Positions 18,071 through 29,489 of a stretch of DNA of 59,081 bases are shown here, piece by piece; position 1 is the stretch's first letter, and the number at the start of each line of letters is the position of its first letter. Position numbers and translations under genes: made by a program. The DNA is from Nitrosomonas sp. GTDB taxonomy: Bacteria; Pseudomonadota; Gammaproteobacteria; Burkholderiales; Nitrosomonadaceae. The stretch is taken from assembly GCA_021604405.1 (NCBI GenBank), contig BQJA01000008.1:1-59081 (forward strand), in the 5' to 3' direction. Under the pieces are notes generated by a model, which was given only the letters and a program-made list of their open reading frames with translations, did no database searches and was not told the origin of the DNA.

Positions 18071-18679
18071 TCAAGGCTGATAAATAAAAGGTGAATAATA
18101 ACCATTTCGATCAGTAAATTTCCAGGCTTTGTCATAATCCTGATACTGATAATTTTTGGAACGTGCGACAACGGCAGGATGGCTTGTCACCACACATAAA
18201 GGGGGATTTTCAATCGTTGCATCGCCGCCCTTGATTCCCTGGATACTTTCGATTTCTGCCTGCGCAATGTCTGGAATGCGCAGTTGCCGTTTATTGCCCT
18301 GGACCTGAAAATCAATCCTGACTTTTTTGACACCTAAAACTTCACTAACAAAACTCATCAGAATGGCGGGATGTCCACCCTGCTTGCCACTAAAGATTTG
18401 CGTAATAGCATCAAACTGCTGAACATCAGCCTGTTCATCAACATAAAGAGAGGCTTGCCAGTTGCCATCTTTCATATGACCAGGTGAATAGCATGCCAGC
18501 GCTACATTTAGTCTTTCCAGTGATTGACCATTGAAGTGACCCCCTTCAATATGCCACGCAACCATTAACTTGCAGTTACTTTCTGACGGTGGTTGCAGCC
18601 AAACACAAGGACAAGCTGTTTCGCAGTTGCAAGTTTCGAAATAATCACCGTGTAAACGCCAGTCTATTGTTTTATCCAT
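18071..18679 (-). CDS. DUF1326 domain protein
   Basis: A 202-residue soluble protein beginning with the family signature DYFETCNCETACPCVW (about residues 11-26), a Cys-rich motif likely to bind metal. The rest is a beta-rich domain with a conserved HIEGGHFNGQSL segment. ATG at 18679 is preferred to the in-frame GTG at 18688 because AGGTGG lies 5 bases before the ATG. It sits between the short-chain dehydrogenase and DUF2182 genes. Function is unknown; the Cys motif and the DUF2182 partner suggest metal handling. Confidence 0.86.
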   Translation of the reverse strand: MDKTIDWRLHGDYFETCNCETACPCVWLQPPSESNCKLMVAWHIEGGHFNGQSLERLNVALACYSPGHMKDGNWQASLYVDEQADVQQFDAITQIFSGKQGGHPAILMSFVSEVLGVKKVRIDFQVQGNKRQLRIPDIAQAEIESIQGIKGGDATIENPPLCVVTSHPAVVARSKNYQYQDYDKAWKFTDRNGYYSPFIYQP

Positions 18680-18699
18680 GATATCCACCTGTTTTCAAC

Positions 18700-19434
18700 T
18701 TAAAAAGGTTCCTTAAAAGGGCGCAAGTCCAGCTCATGCGTCCATGCACTGGGTGGCTGCTGATGGATCGCCCAGTAAGTCTGCGCAATGGCTTCAAGTT
18801 GCAGCAATCCTTCTTTACCTTTAATCTTAACGTATTCGGAAAATTGATTCCGCGCCCGATCACCATCAATTACGCCGTCAATAATCGCGTGAACCACATG
18901 GACCCCTTGCGGCGAGAATTCTCTTGCTAGCCCCTGCGCTAACGCCCTTAATCCAGCTTTGGCTGAAGCAAACGCGGTAAACGGCGGTTTCGCTCTTAAA
19001 GAAGCAGTTGCGCCAGTAAAAAATACAGTACCTTGCCGCTGCGCCTGCATCTGGGCAATAACTTCTTTGGCGAACAAAAAGGCGCCCAAACAATTCTGCT
19101 GCCACAATTGCACATACATCTCCGACCCGGTTTCAAGAAATGGCGCAGGAATGTTGCTGTCCACATTATACGCCGCGACCTCCAGGCGTTCACGCTGCGC
19201 ACGTACATGGTCAAACAAACGATTGATATCCTGTTCATTTGTTGCATCCGCGACGATTGGTGTCGCCGCGCCGCCAGCGGTTTTGATGCCTGCTACAACC
19301 GCATTAAGCTTTTCTTCATGCCGTCCGACAATAAATACATGCAAGCCATGCTCAGCAAAGCAACGCGCCAAAGCCGCACCCAGCCCGCGCTCAGGCCCTA
19401 CACCAACAACAATTGCTGAACATAATGAACGCAC
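18700..19434 (-). CDS. Short-chain dehydrogenase/reductase
   Basis: A 244-residue SDR. The cofactor loop VVGVGPERGLGAAL (about residues 9-22) is a variant of the classical TGxxxGxG. An NVDSN stretch lies where NNAG is usual, and the catalytic Ser/Tyr/Lys region is altered: FTGATASLRAKPPFTAFASAKAGL has Phe where Tyr is expected (the usual YxxxK reads FxxxK). This Tyr-to-Phe change may reduce or alter activity. GTG is the likely start, 2 bases after the stop of the upstream DUF938 gene, so the two are translationally coupled. The substrate is unknown. Confidence 0.83.
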   Translation of the reverse strand: MRSLCSAIVVGVGPERGLGAALARCFAEHGLHVFIVGRHEEKLNAVVAGIKTAGGAATPIVADATNEQDINRLFDHVRAQRERLEVAAYNVDSNIPAPFLETGSEMYVQLWQQNCLGAFLFAKEVIAQMQAQRQGTVFFTGATASLRAKPPFTAFASAKAGLRALAQGLAREFSPQGVHVVHAIIDGVIDGDRARNQFSEYVKIKGKEGLLQLEAIAQTYWAIHQQPPSAWTHELDLRPFKEPF

Positions 19435-19436
19435 AA

Positions 19437-20090
19437 CTATTTTTTGCCGAATATCAATGAAAAATTATTGCTTGGCATATCAATTTTTTCTTTTAATTCC
19501 ATGCCATGATTCTCAGCCGCCTGTTTCAAATCAGCAATATCTTTTAATCCCCATTCGGAAACGCCAACAGAACTCAATGTTTCATGAAACGTCTTGTTGG
19601 AATCAGTTGAAAACTGGCCTTCAATCTGGAAAGGCCCATAGATCAGCAAAAATCCATCATCCTTTAACAAATGGGCTGCACATTTCATCATTCCGTCCGC
19701 TATTGAAATGGGCGCCACCTGAAATATATTAATACAAAATATCGCAGCAAATGAATTTTCAGGTCCTGGATTAAACCATGTTTCCGGACTGGTTAAATCC
19801 AAATGAACCGGATCTGCTATATTATTATTACCCTGCTCTCTGGTGATTTTCTTGATGTTATCAAAAACTTCGCTATCCCTATCAGTGGGATGAAAATGCA
19901 AATGACTGAAATGTGGCGCAAAATAATTGATATGCATGCCGCTGCCACTGGCCATTTCAAGAACACGTTCTGGATCTTTCGGCAGTTTTTCCTTCAGAAC
20001 ACCTAAAATCGGCTCTCGATTACGTCCGCCGGCCCACGCAACATATTCACTCAACGGATGCGGATCTAATGGGGGCATCTCTTGATTCAT
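19437..20090 (-). CDS. DUF938 family SAM-dependent methyltransferase
   Basis: A 217-residue protein with motif I VLEMASGSGMHINYFAPHF (about residues 43-61), an acidic motif II (HPTDRDSEV) and a following DPVHLDLTSPETW segment, the layout of DUF938 proteins, which resemble class I methyltransferases. The C-terminal part has GPFQIEGQFSTDSN, a family-specific stretch. AAGGAG lies upstream of the ATG. It is the first gene of the four-gene cluster. The substrate is unknown. Confidence 0.87.
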   Translation of the reverse strand: MNQEMPPLDPHPLSEYVAWAGGRNREPILGVLKEKLPKDPERVLEMASGSGMHINYFAPHFSHLHFHPTDRDSEVFDNIKKITREQGNNNIADPVHLDLTSPETWFNPGPENSFAAIFCINIFQVAPISIADGMMKCAAHLLKDDGFLLIYGPFQIEGQFSTDSNKTFHETLSSVGVSEWGLKDIADLKQAAENHGMELKEKIDMPSNNFSLIFGKK

Positions 20091-20740
20091 TGATAACTCC
20101 TTTTAAATTTTCAAGCAGCTAAACATAATTGCTGCAGTTGGATACCTTAAAGAATGCGCGCCATTAAGCTCAGAACTATTTGCTTGCGCGCCACAATAAA
20201 AATTCGCCGTTAATTACCTGCACCTGAACAGACAAATCAATAGATTATACAAAGAATGAACTCAATCAACTGGTCTGCCAAATTTTTATATCATGCCAGC
20301 ACAATATCAAGCGCAAAAATAACTGCGATGAGTACGCCGCGACAATGTTTCAGTAAAACCATGTTTTCAGATTATGTCTACTGTCACCATACAATAACAA
20401 TCTAATTATTTAATTCGTCAACAACTCCGGCCATTAATTTCATACCCCTATACAATGTAATGTCAAGAATACACTGCATTCATTCGCCGCATACTGACGA
20501 AATCATTCGTTTTATATCATACTGTAGTATTTAGTATCCAGAACCCCCCGAATTTAGAAAGCTTGTTTGATTGACAGATAGCCTATCGCTAAAGTTTCTT
20601 CCATTGAGACTGAAAAACAGCTTCCAGTCTGTGCGTTTCTGGTTAACCCGTGAAAATGCTGCAATGATTCTGACTATTGGGAAACGAACCTTTGAACGCA
20701 ATAATATGGCAACAGGAAAAACTAAATAACGGTGTAATTA
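20091..20740. other. 650-base stretch with no supported gene
   Basis: The stretch is AT-rich and lies between divergently placed minus-strand genes, so it should hold the promoter of the DUF938 cluster at its left end. A weak hairpin (GACTG ... CAGTC near 20608-20629) is the only symmetry seen. No coding frame, repeat family or RNA gene can be supported. Confidence 0.4.
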
Positions 20741-21757
20741 TCAATAATCGGAATGCTCGCGAAATACTTGCCAATTTGCAACGCTGGAGTGTTCTCGATA
20801 GATTTTCCAATCCCCATTCTCACGCCGCATATCGAGGATTTTCAATACTTGATCTAAGTAGTTATCAGATTTATATGTCTGAATAAATTCAACTCTCGCC
20901 GTCGCATCGCTCGTTGCCTCCACTTTAAATTGATCCACGCTTATTTTAATGAAACCCGGTTTATGGAACCGGCTCCTGCGTCGTGCAACCCATTCTTCCC
21001 AAGTCAAACCATCACTGGGCTTAAAGTCGCTAGAATAATACGCAAGGAAAGCATCTACGTGTTGAGCCGACCATGCTGCTGTCCAACCACCAACTGTTGC
21101 CAAGATTGCTTTTTTACCAGCAGCGTCAAGCTGTGGGTCAGGATGCTCGGGGTCGCGCGTGGATTCTGACTCTTTAGTGACATCCGCCTCTGATTCAGCT
21201 GCAGGTGTCACCGTTAGCGATTCATTCTTGGTTGTCTTTTTTTTCCCGGATTCCAGCACGCTGAACAGGTTATCCAACTTCGACTGTTTTAGACGAACAG
21301 ATTCATTCAGTCTATCTTCTTCAAGTGCACGACCATAATAGTGTATGGCCATCTTTGCATAGAGGTCTCCGAGATTCTCATGAGCAATCGTATATCCCGG
21401 TTTAATAAGAATAGCTGCGTGAAGTGCAGCACGAGCATTATCGAAGTCACCTTGCTGTGCAAACAACACCCCGAGATTATTATAGGGCTCGGGCAGCGCT
21501 GGGTAGTCATGGGTCAGCGATGTAAAAATCTCTATGGCCTCGTCACCCCGGGCTTGCCCGGTTAGTATCATGCCCTTTAGGAAACGAGCCTCTAGGTCAC
21601 TGGGGTTACGCGACAAAATCGTATCCACCTCAACCAATGCTGCATCAAGATCTCCGGCCTCTATCAATTCTTCAGCCTCAGACAATTCAGCCGATAACAA
21701 CGCATTCAACCCAAACACCCCGATCACGACAACAAGTAAAATAAAAACTTGTTTCAT
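20741..21757 (-). CDS. TPR protein with C-terminal SnoaL/NTF2-like domain
   Basis: A 338-residue protein. An N-terminal signal or membrane anchor (residues 4-22) leads to about three tetratricopeptide repeats (residues 27-135), with the usual pattern in LIEAGDLDAALVEVDTILSRNP and LGVLFAQQGDFDNARAALHAAI. A charged linker follows (about 165-215). The C-terminal domain (about 220-335) is a SnoaL/NTF2-like fold as in Cds6-type proteins: WTAAWSAQHVDAFLAYYSSDF, then FIKISVDQFKV and DWKIYREHS. In other bacteria this pair of domains accompanies an L,D-transpeptidase, suggesting a periplasmic cell-wall role, but no such gene is next door. Confidence 0.8.
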   Translation of the reverse strand: MKQVFILLVVVIGVFGLNALLSAELSEAEELIEAGDLDAALVEVDTILSRNPSDLEARFLKGMILTGQARGDEAIEIFTSLTHDYPALPEPYNNLGVLFAQQGDFDNARAALHAAILIKPGYTIAHENLGDLYAKMAIHYYGRALEEDRLNESVRLKQSKLDNLFSVLESGKKKTTKNESLTVTPAAESEADVTKESESTRDPEHPDPQLDAAGKKAILATVGGWTAAWSAQHVDAFLAYYSSDFKPSDGLTWEEWVARRRSRFHKPGFIKISVDQFKVEATSDATARVEFIQTYKSDNYLDQVLKILDMRRENGDWKIYREHSSVANWQVFREHSDY

Positions 21758-22217
21758 TGTCAGGATTCAGCCTCTCTATTGCTGCACGTAAAATTATAAT
21801 TAGTTATCATCCACTCATACTGAATTCAACAGCAGTTATCGCTTAATTGAAATACTGTCAGTGCAGTACATGAAGTGACATTTTGCGAAAAATCATACGA
21901 ACTCAATCAAAATAATCATTCATAAAGTAAGCGCAACACGTTTTCCATCCTGAAGAACTGGTATAACCATCTTATTCGTTGAAGTGCCAAAAACGAAGCA
22001 GTTGTAATTATTAACCCAAAAGTGTTTGTATAGACTCAAGAAAATTAGTAGACTGTACAATCGCTTTGGATTAAACGCCAGTTCAATGATAAACCATGCT
22101 TGATTATCCCTGGCTTCTTCGATACACAATGGCGTTAAAGAATTGAGGCGTGACAGTAGAAAGTACCCTGTTTAGTTGCCTCCTGATCTGTCGAAAACAC
22201 CCTGCACGATTGTTAAC
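21758..22217. other. 460-base stretch with no supported gene
   Basis: A minus-strand frame of 69 residues (about 21920-22129) begins CIEEARDNQAWFI, but it has no family I recognise, no convincing ribosome-binding site and no coding neighbour. It is left as doubtful. The right end should carry the 3' part of the ppsA-ppsR transcript; no terminator with a T-run was seen. Confidence 0.35.
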
Positions 22218-23048
22218 TTAACCATACAACTGACGTTTTAAACCACATCGATTCAGTATAATAGCGCTGATCTCTTCTATGGAGATCCGCGTTGTATCGA
22301 TATAAGGAATATTAAATAGATGAAATAATGCTTCCTGCCACTGTAGCTCCCGCTGACATTGTGCCAAGGAAGCATACTGACTGTTGGGTCGGCGCTCCTG
22401 CCGAATAAAATGCAGTTGTGCCGCACTAAGTGTCAATCCAAATAATTTATTTCTGACATTTTCCAATACGTTTGGTAACTGCATGACAGGAAAATCTTCC
22501 TGTGTTAACGGATAATTGGCAGCGGCAATTCCATACTGCAAGCCCAAATATAGGCACGTTGGCGTCTTACCGGAACGTGAAATACCAACCAGAATGATAT
22601 CTGCTTCATCAAAATTCTTTGGATTGACGCCATCATCATGCGCCAGCACATAATTGATTGCCGCTATTCGTTTGAAGTAAGACAAGTGATGCTTTAAGCC
22701 ATGGGATCGCCCAGCCATGCGCACAAATGGCTGATGCAACTCTTCTTCAACTGACTGGATAAAAGTTTCAAAGAAATCAAAAGTTCGACAATCCGCTTGC
22801 TTTATGACCTCGAGAATTTCTGGATTCAGTAATGTGCTGAATACTAAAGGGCTATGACCATCTCTCTTGGCAGATTGGTTAATCTGATCTGAAACTGTTT
22901 TGGCTCTTTCCACGGTATCCAGAAATGGTACGTTGACCGTATCCCATTCAATACCATCAAACTGTGTCAGTAGACTGTGTCCAAGCGTTTCCGCTGTAAT
23001 GCCGGTGCGATCGGATAAATAGTAAACCGTGCGCTTATGTTTAATCAT
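22218..23048 (-). CDS. ppsR: PEP synthase regulatory protein (bifunctional kinase/pyrophosphorylase)
   Basis: A 276-residue DUF299 protein. It starts with [20 protein letters not shown], matches the family through [15 protein letters not shown], and has the P-loop [10 protein letters not shown] near residues 154-163. In E. coli this enzyme inactivates PEP synthase by ADP-dependent phosphorylation of a Thr and reactivates it by Pi-dependent dephosphorylation. The ATG at 23048 is chosen because its protein begins at the family N-terminus. The gene overlaps the ppsA stop by 8 bases (ATGATTAA), so translation of the two is coupled. A longer frame upstream lies inside ppsA and is not credible. Confidence 0.92.
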   Translation of the reverse strand: MIKHKRTVYYLSDRTGITAETLGHSLLTQFDGIEWDTVNVPFLDTVERAKTVSDQINQSAKRDGHSPLVFSTLLNPEILEVIKQADCRTFDFFETFIQSVEEELHQPFVRMAGRSHGLKHHLSYFKRIAAINYVLAHDDGVNPKNFDEADIILVGISRSGKTPTCLYLGLQYGIAAANYPLTQEDFPVMQLPNVLENVRNKLFGLTLSAAQLHFIRQERRPNSQYASLAQCQRELQWQEALFHLFNIPYIDTTRISIEEISAIILNRCGLKRQLYG

Positions 23049-25419
23049 TACGGATTTTTGCCAAATTAAGCCACGTTCCCATGACCGAATCAGGGTTGAG
23101 CGATAAGCTACTGATTCCCTGCTCAAACAACCAAATTGCAAAATCCGGATAATCCGAGGGACCCTGACCGCAGATGCCGATATATTTACCCTGATTGCGG
23201 CAAGCATCAATGGCCATTTTGAGCAGCTTTTTGACAGCTGGATTACGTTCATCAAACAAATGAGAAACCAGACTGGAGTCGCGATCGATGCCTAAGGATA
23301 ATTGCGTCATGTCATTGGAACCGATCGAAAAGCCATCAAAGTACTGCAAAAACTCTTCTGCAAGTAACGCATTGGAAGGAATTTCGCACATCATAATCAC
23401 GCGCAGACCATTCTCGCCGCGTACAAGCCCAAAAGATGCAAGCAGCGCGATTACCTGCTCAGCTTCTTCCAGTGTACGGCAAAACGGAATCATGATTTCA
23501 ATATTGGTCAGACCCATATCATCCCGCACTTGACGTAAGGCGGTGCATTCAAGCTCAAAACAATCCCGAAAATCAGCAGATAAATAGCGCGATGCGCCAC
23601 GAAAACCAATCATTGGGTTTTCTTCGTTCGGCTCGTAGTTGCTACCCGCAATCAGACTTGCATACTCATTCGATTTAAAGTCGGAGGTCCGCACTATGAC
23701 CGGATGCGGATAAAAAGCTGCAGCTAGCGTTGCAATCCCCTCTGTCAATTTTTTCACAAAAAAGTTGACTGGATCAGTATATCCCGCAATTCGGTCGTAA
23801 ATTTTATTTTTCAAGTCATCCGGTAGATGATCAAACTCCAACAGCGCCTTTGGATGAATGCCAATCATGTTATTGATAATGAATTCCAGGCGTGCAAGCC
23901 CAACACCCTGACTAGGCGTTTGAGAAAATGAAAAGGCATGAGACGGATTGCCCACATTCATCATTATTTTTACCGGCAATTCAGGCAGCTTACCGGCATC
24001 AGCCGTCGTACGCTCAAACTGCAACAATCCTTCATACACATAACCCGTATCACCATCAGCGCAAGAAACCGTGATCGGGGTGCCATCTTTGATACAGGTT
24101 GTGGCATCACCACAGCCCACCACAGCCGGAATGCCCATTTCCCTTGCAATAATTGCTGCATGACAGGTACGTCCGCCACGATTGGTGACAATTGCAGAAG
24201 CTCGTTTCATAATGGGCTCCCAGTCCGGATCGGTCATATCGGTCACCAGCACATCGCCCGACCGAATTTCATGCATTTGATCTATACGTTTAATCAACCG
24301 GGCTGTACCTTGACCTATTTTTTGTCCAATCGCTCGACCTTCTGCCAGTATTGTTCCTGTGTCACTTAATTTGAAGCGTTCCAGGAGGGGTCTGGCGCGA
24401 CTTTCAACGGTTTCAGGACGTGCTTGGACAATGTACAATTGGCCATCTAACCCATCCAATGCCCATTCAATATCCATAGGACGGCCGTAATGCTGTTCAA
24501 TGATCAATGCTTGTTTTGCCAGCGCTTCAACCTGTGTATCAGTTAATGAAAAACGCATGCGCCGGGCAGTTTCAACATTACGCGTAATCGTAGAAGATCC
24601 CTTAGTGTCTTTTTTGTCAGCGTAAGTCATTTCAATGGCTTTCGTGCCTATACGGCGGGCAAGAATCGCTGGTTTTCCAGCAGTCAATCCCCGCTTATAA
24701 ACATTAAACTCATCCGGATTGACGGTGCCTTGCACAATGGTTTCACCCAAGCCATACGCAGACGTGATAAAAATCGTATCGCGAAAACCGGTTTCAGTAT
24801 CCAGGGTAAACATTACGCCACTTGCGCCCAGGTCACTTCGCACCATTCTTTGAATCCCGGCTGAGAGATATACCTTATCATGCGGAAACTGCTGATGAAC
24901 GCGATATGCTATCGCTCGATCGTTATACAGTGATGCAAATACCTCTTTGACGGCAGTAATAACCTGATCCAGCCCATGAATATTTAATAAAGTTTCTTGT
25001 TGGCCTGCAAACGAAGCATCTGCCAGATCTTCAGCGGTGGCCGACGAACGTACCGCAAATGATATTGCATCATTATCGCCGCTCTCGACCAATTTTCCAT
25101 AAGCACCGGAAACCGCTTGGACAATCGCTTCCGGCAATGCTGCGCGCAATATCCAGCCACGAATTTCCTTACCTGCAGTGGTCAGTGCGTTAATATCGTC
25201 AACATCTAGCTTATCCAGTAATTGCTTGATACGATCAACAAGCCCATTTGCAGCCAAAAATTCCCGATAGGCTTCTGTTGTGGTGGCAAAGCCTGCTGGA
25301 ACATTAACACCGGCCTGAGAAAGATGGCTGATCATTTCTCCCAACGAGGCATTCTTACCGCCAACAAGATTCACATCATTCATCGTCAACTGATCGAACC
25401 AAGCAATATATTTTGACAT
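23041..25419 (-). CDS. ppsA: Phosphoenolpyruvate synthase
   Basis: A 792-residue enzyme that makes PEP from pyruvate, ATP and water. The N-terminal ATP-grasp domain (residues 1-350) includes [13 protein letters not shown] (about 16-28). The central phosphohistidine domain has [21 protein letters not shown] (His about 420). The C-terminal PEP/pyruvate domain ends with [14 protein letters not shown] and SLNPDSV. Length matches E. coli PpsA (792). The start at 25419 follows AAGGAG 8 bases upstream; an upstream frame start is less likely. PEP made here can feed gluconeogenesis from Calvin-cycle products, fitting an autotroph. It is the first gene of the ppsA-ppsR unit. Confidence 0.97.
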   Translation of the reverse strand: MSKYIAWFDQLTMNDVNLVGGKNASLGEMISHLSQAGVNVPAGFATTTEAYREFLAANGLVDRIKQLLDKLDVDDINALTTAGKEIRGWILRAALPEAIVQAVSGAYGKLVESGDNDAISFAVRSSATAEDLADASFAGQQETLLNIHGLDQVITAVKEVFASLYNDRAIAYRVHQQFPHDKVYLSAGIQRMVRSDLGASGVMFTLDTETGFRDTIFITSAYGLGETIVQGTVNPDEFNVYKRGLTAGKPAILARRIGTKAIEMTYADKKDTKGSSTITRNVETARRMRFSLTDTQVEALAKQALIIEQHYGRPMDIEWALDGLDGQLYIVQARPETVESRARPLLERFKLSDTGTILAEGRAIGQKIGQGTARLIKRIDQMHEIRSGDVLVTDMTDPDWEPIMKRASAIVTNRGGRTCHAAIIAREMGIPAVVGCGDATTCIKDGTPITVSCADGDTGYVYEGLLQFERTTADAGKLPELPVKIMMNVGNPSHAFSFSQTPSQGVGLARLEFIINNMIGIHPKALLEFDHLPDDLKNKIYDRIAGYTDPVNFFVKKLTEGIATLAAAFYPHPVIVRTSDFKSNEYASLIAGSNYEPNEENPMIGFRGASRYLSADFRDCFELECTALRQVRDDMGLTNIEIMIPFCRTLEEAEQVIALLASFGLVRGENGLRVIMMCEIPSNALLAEEFLQYFDGFSIGSNDMTQLSLGIDRDSSLVSHLFDERNPAVKKLLKMAIDACRNQGKYIGICGQGPSDYPDFAIWLFEQGISSLSLNPDSVMGTWLNLAKIRND

Positions 25420-25838
25420 TGAACAAACTCCTTTTAATCGCAATTTCTTCTATTATAGTCCGACGCTCATTTGAATTATGCTTTTCGATTACACCGGGAT
25501 TTTGTTTTTAGCACTGACCAATGCCAACAGGTGTGCAGCGACAAGAAACATTTATTAAAAAACATGTTATTACGGAAAGTTATCTAAGAATGTTCGGGGG
25601 TGATTATCTCTGCAGCATCTAACTCAGCAAATTGATTCAATACTAGCTAGCTACAAAGAAATTATATGGGTATAAAGCTGGATGAACTATGAAACGGGCT
25701 ATTTCTATCAACGTCGATGCTGACTCTCAATAGAATTCTTCAACGATTGGACAACTAACCTTCAACTATTGAAACGCTACGGCTGGAAAGATTGGCCAAT
25801 TCCAACCGAATATTGGAATGAATTGTTTGTGTATTCCG
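25420..25838. other. 419-base stretch, with a possible gene remnant
   Basis: On the + strand, a frame from ATG 25682 encodes a Tyr/Trp-rich sequence broken by one TGA (25721-25723). It continues with NDWTTNLQLLKRYGWKDWPI and ends at TAA 25907-25909 inside the neighbouring antisense gene. The composition looks protein-like, but the family is unknown and no ribosome-binding site is clear. It may be a small broken gene. The right part of the stretch is the upstream region of ppsA. Confidence 0.3.
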
Positions 25839-26204
25839 CTAAATTTTACTTTTATGAATCACGATTTCATCCAGTGATTGATGCAAATCCTCTAGTGCTG
25901 AGCCCATAATGAGACCAGAACAGCTATGAAAGAGCCATAAGTTTGTTGCGACAGGTCGATGTAAATTACTACGCGCATGAATATTAAAATCGCACCATGC
26001 CAGTATCAGTTGATCCTCAGCAAAACTGTCAACACACAGCCAATTAACGTTACGAATAATCACGTCCAAACCGCGATGCTTCTGCAGCGTCACACGTACA
26101 GGACTTCCTAATCGCAACAGAGCGAGACGTGCCCGGTTATAACAGGCTGCTTCTATCTTTTTGGGAAAAATACGTAACGGTTGAGGTAGCGTATCCATAA
26201 GCAT
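25839..26204 (-). CDS. Hypothetical protein downstream of cbbX
   Basis: A 121-residue protein that I do not recognise. It begins 20 bases after the cbbX stop on the same strand, so it is probably the last gene of the cbb transcript. Visible features are a Trp/Cys-rich middle (NVNWLCVDSF, ILAWCDF) and a Leu/Asp-rich C-terminus (LEDLHQSLDEIV). There is no signal peptide or membrane segment. Two in-frame ATGs lie at 26204 and 26198 and no strong ribosome-binding site decides. A role in RuBisCO assembly or regulation is possible from position only. Confidence 0.6.
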   Translation of the reverse strand: MLMDTLPQPLRIFPKKIEAACYNRARLALLRLGSPVRVTLQKHRGLDVIIRNVNWLCVDSFAEDQLILAWCDFNIHARSNLHRPVATNLWLFHSCSGLIMGSALEDLHQSLDEIVIHKSKI

Positions 26205-26224
26205 TAAAACGTTATATTATTACT

Positions 26225-27172
26225 CTAGTTTTTCGCTTCCTTAATGGCAATAGTTTCACCGTCGGGTTTGCCTTCAAGAAATACGCGACTGGCAAGAATA
26301 TCTTCCGCTTCGAGTGTCATGAGGTCGATTTTAGCCAATGTTTTCTTTGCGCCAAGAAATAACCGATTAGCTTGACGAAGCCGTGCACGATCGAGTGCGT
26401 TACGCACCGAACGCGCGTTTGCAAAATGTTCCAGTTTCATGCGCAAGCGAATATATTCTCCAAAAGCTTCCTCTCCTGCTTGACTTAAACAGTAATTCTG
26501 CTCTGCTAACATCAGCTTAGCTATTGCAAGTAATTCATCAGGGTCGTAATCTGGAAAATCAATATGGTGCGCAATGCGCGAACGCATACCGGGATTGCTA
26601 TGGAAGAATTTATCCATCCGATCTTTATATCCAGCCAGTATCACGACTAAATCCTCACGATTATTTTCCATCGTTTGCAACAGAATTTCTATGGATTCCG
26701 CACCATAATCGCGTTCGTTCTCTGGTTTGTAAAGATAATAGGCTTCATCAATAAACAGTACCCCGCCCATGGCTTTTTTTATGACTTCTTTGGTTTTAGG
26801 CGCGGTGTGACCAATATATTGTCCAACCAGGTCGTCGCGTGTGACAGAAACAAGATGGCCCTCTCGCACATAACCCAAGCGATGAAGGATTTCAGACATG
26901 CGTAATGCCACGGTTGTTTTCCCGGTTCCCGGATTACCAGTAAAACACATGTGCAAACTGGGTGCGCCCGCAGATAATTCCATCTGTTTACGAACTCGGT
27001 CAACGAGCAAAAGTGCGGCGGTTTCACGAATACGAGTTTTAACAGGCTTTAGACCAATTAATTCGTTATCTAATTTATCCAATACATCCTTGATATTAGA
27101 TTTACGAAATTCCGCATCCAAATCAATATGTGTCTCTTTGGATGAAGTTGAGTTTTCAGATTGCTTGGACAT
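26225..27172 (-). CDS. cbbX: RuBisCO activase CbbX (AAA+)
   Basis: A 315-residue AAA+ ATPase of the red-type RuBisCO activase family. Walker A is GNPGTGKT (79-86), Walker B is [10 protein letters not shown] (about 137-146), and the pore-loop region is [11 protein letters not shown] (about 116-126). CbbX hexamers pull on the C-terminal tail of the large subunit to release inhibitory sugar phosphates from closed active sites, stimulated by RuBP and ATP. The presence of cbbX directly after cbbS fits the form IC large subunit upstream. AAGGGG precedes the ATG. A 183-base gap with a strong hairpin separates it from cbbS. Confidence 0.95.
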   Translation of the reverse strand: MSKQSENSTSSKETHIDLDAEFRKSNIKDVLDKLDNELIGLKPVKTRIRETAALLLVDRVRKQMELSAGAPSLHMCFTGNPGTGKTTVALRMSEILHRLGYVREGHLVSVTRDDLVGQYIGHTAPKTKEVIKKAMGGVLFIDEAYYLYKPENERDYGAESIEILLQTMENNREDLVVILAGYKDRMDKFFHSNPGMRSRIAHHIDFPDYDPDELLAIAKLMLAEQNYCLSQAGEEAFGEYIRLRMKLEHFANARSVRNALDRARLRQANRLFLGAKKTLAKIDLMTLEAEDILASRVFLEGKPDGETIAIKEAKN

Positions 27173-27318
27173 GCTTGACCCCTTATTTGTGACATCATGA
27201 AACGGTCACAGGAAGCACACATCAATTTAAATTAACCTTATTTAAGGTGCGTATCAATTTCTATCGAGCAAGTACTTAAGAAATTATTTATTAATCTAAT
27301 GTGGCTTCACTGTACCAA

Positions 27319-27347
27319 TTCTCTCTCTTCTTTTCGAAGAGAGAGAA
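27319..27347 (-). promoter_or_regulatory. Intercistronic hairpin between cbbS and cbbX
   Basis: TTCTCTCTCTTC (27319-27330) and GAAGAGAGAGAA (27336-27347) form a perfect 12-bp stem with a 5-base loop. Read with the operon (minus strand), it begins 8 bases after the cbbS stop codon and no T-run follows. It is likely an mRNA 3'-stabilising or partial-termination structure that keeps cbbLS mRNA more abundant than cbbX mRNA. The stem is seen; the role is inferred. Confidence 0.65.
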
Positions 27348-27355
27348 CTTTTCTG

Positions 27356-27790
27356 CTAGTAGCGTTCACCTTCTGGTTTGTCAGTTGCATACGAATGAAT
27401 CGTATAACTAACTTGCCGTCCTGGGCCTTCCTTTCGATCCAACCTAAATCCTGGTTCATTTTTAGGTCGATTGACAATATAAGACATCATTGGACTCTCC
27501 ACCCCGCGTGTGGAGTTAAACGCGGTTACTCGGACATAGTGGTTCGGAAAAGTTTTTCGACAGCTGTTGATTTCCATGAGAATTCCGGCAGGATCCTTTA
27601 AGTCAAACATCGGATTGCCAAACATTTCCCAGTAAGTGTTACGTGGATGGGGCTCATCAGTATACTCAATACCAACTGCCCAACCATTATTTAGCGCATA
27701 TTTGAGTTGCGCCGTGATTTGTTTGTCGGTCAACGGAGGGAGGAAAGAAAACTGGCCCTGTGTAAGAAGATTTCCTACATTGGTCATCAT
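27356..27790 (-). CDS. cbbS: RuBisCO small subunit, form IC
   Basis: A 144-residue small subunit. It begins [16 protein letters not shown], has the conserved [23 protein letters not shown] segment (about residues 36-58) and [19 protein letters not shown] later. The long C-terminal extension ending in [13 protein letters not shown] is typical of red-type small subunits, where it forms a beta-barrel at the holoenzyme centre and replaces the loop of green-type subunits. AGGAG lies upstream of the double ATG. It follows cbbL after 27 bases. Confidence 0.95.
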   Translation of the reverse strand: MMTNVGNLLTQGQFSFLPPLTDKQITAQLKYALNNGWAVGIEYTDEPHPRNTYWEMFGNPMFDLKDPAGILMEINSCRKTFPNHYVRVTAFNSTRGVESPMMSYIVNRPKNEPGFRLDRKEGPGRQVSYTIHSYATDKPEGERY

Positions 27791-27817
27791 AATAAAGTGC
27801 TCCTATGAATGTTGTAG

Positions 27818-29489
<1,672 letters not shown>

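Noticed and set aside
18959..19732. 257-codon + strand open frame
   Set aside because: It covers the complement of the SDR and DUF938 genes, which both have clear motifs; the frame has none.
23049..23255. N-terminal extension of ppsR by 69 codons
   Set aside because: The extension lies inside ppsA in another frame and is not found in the family; the protein from 23048 starts correctly.
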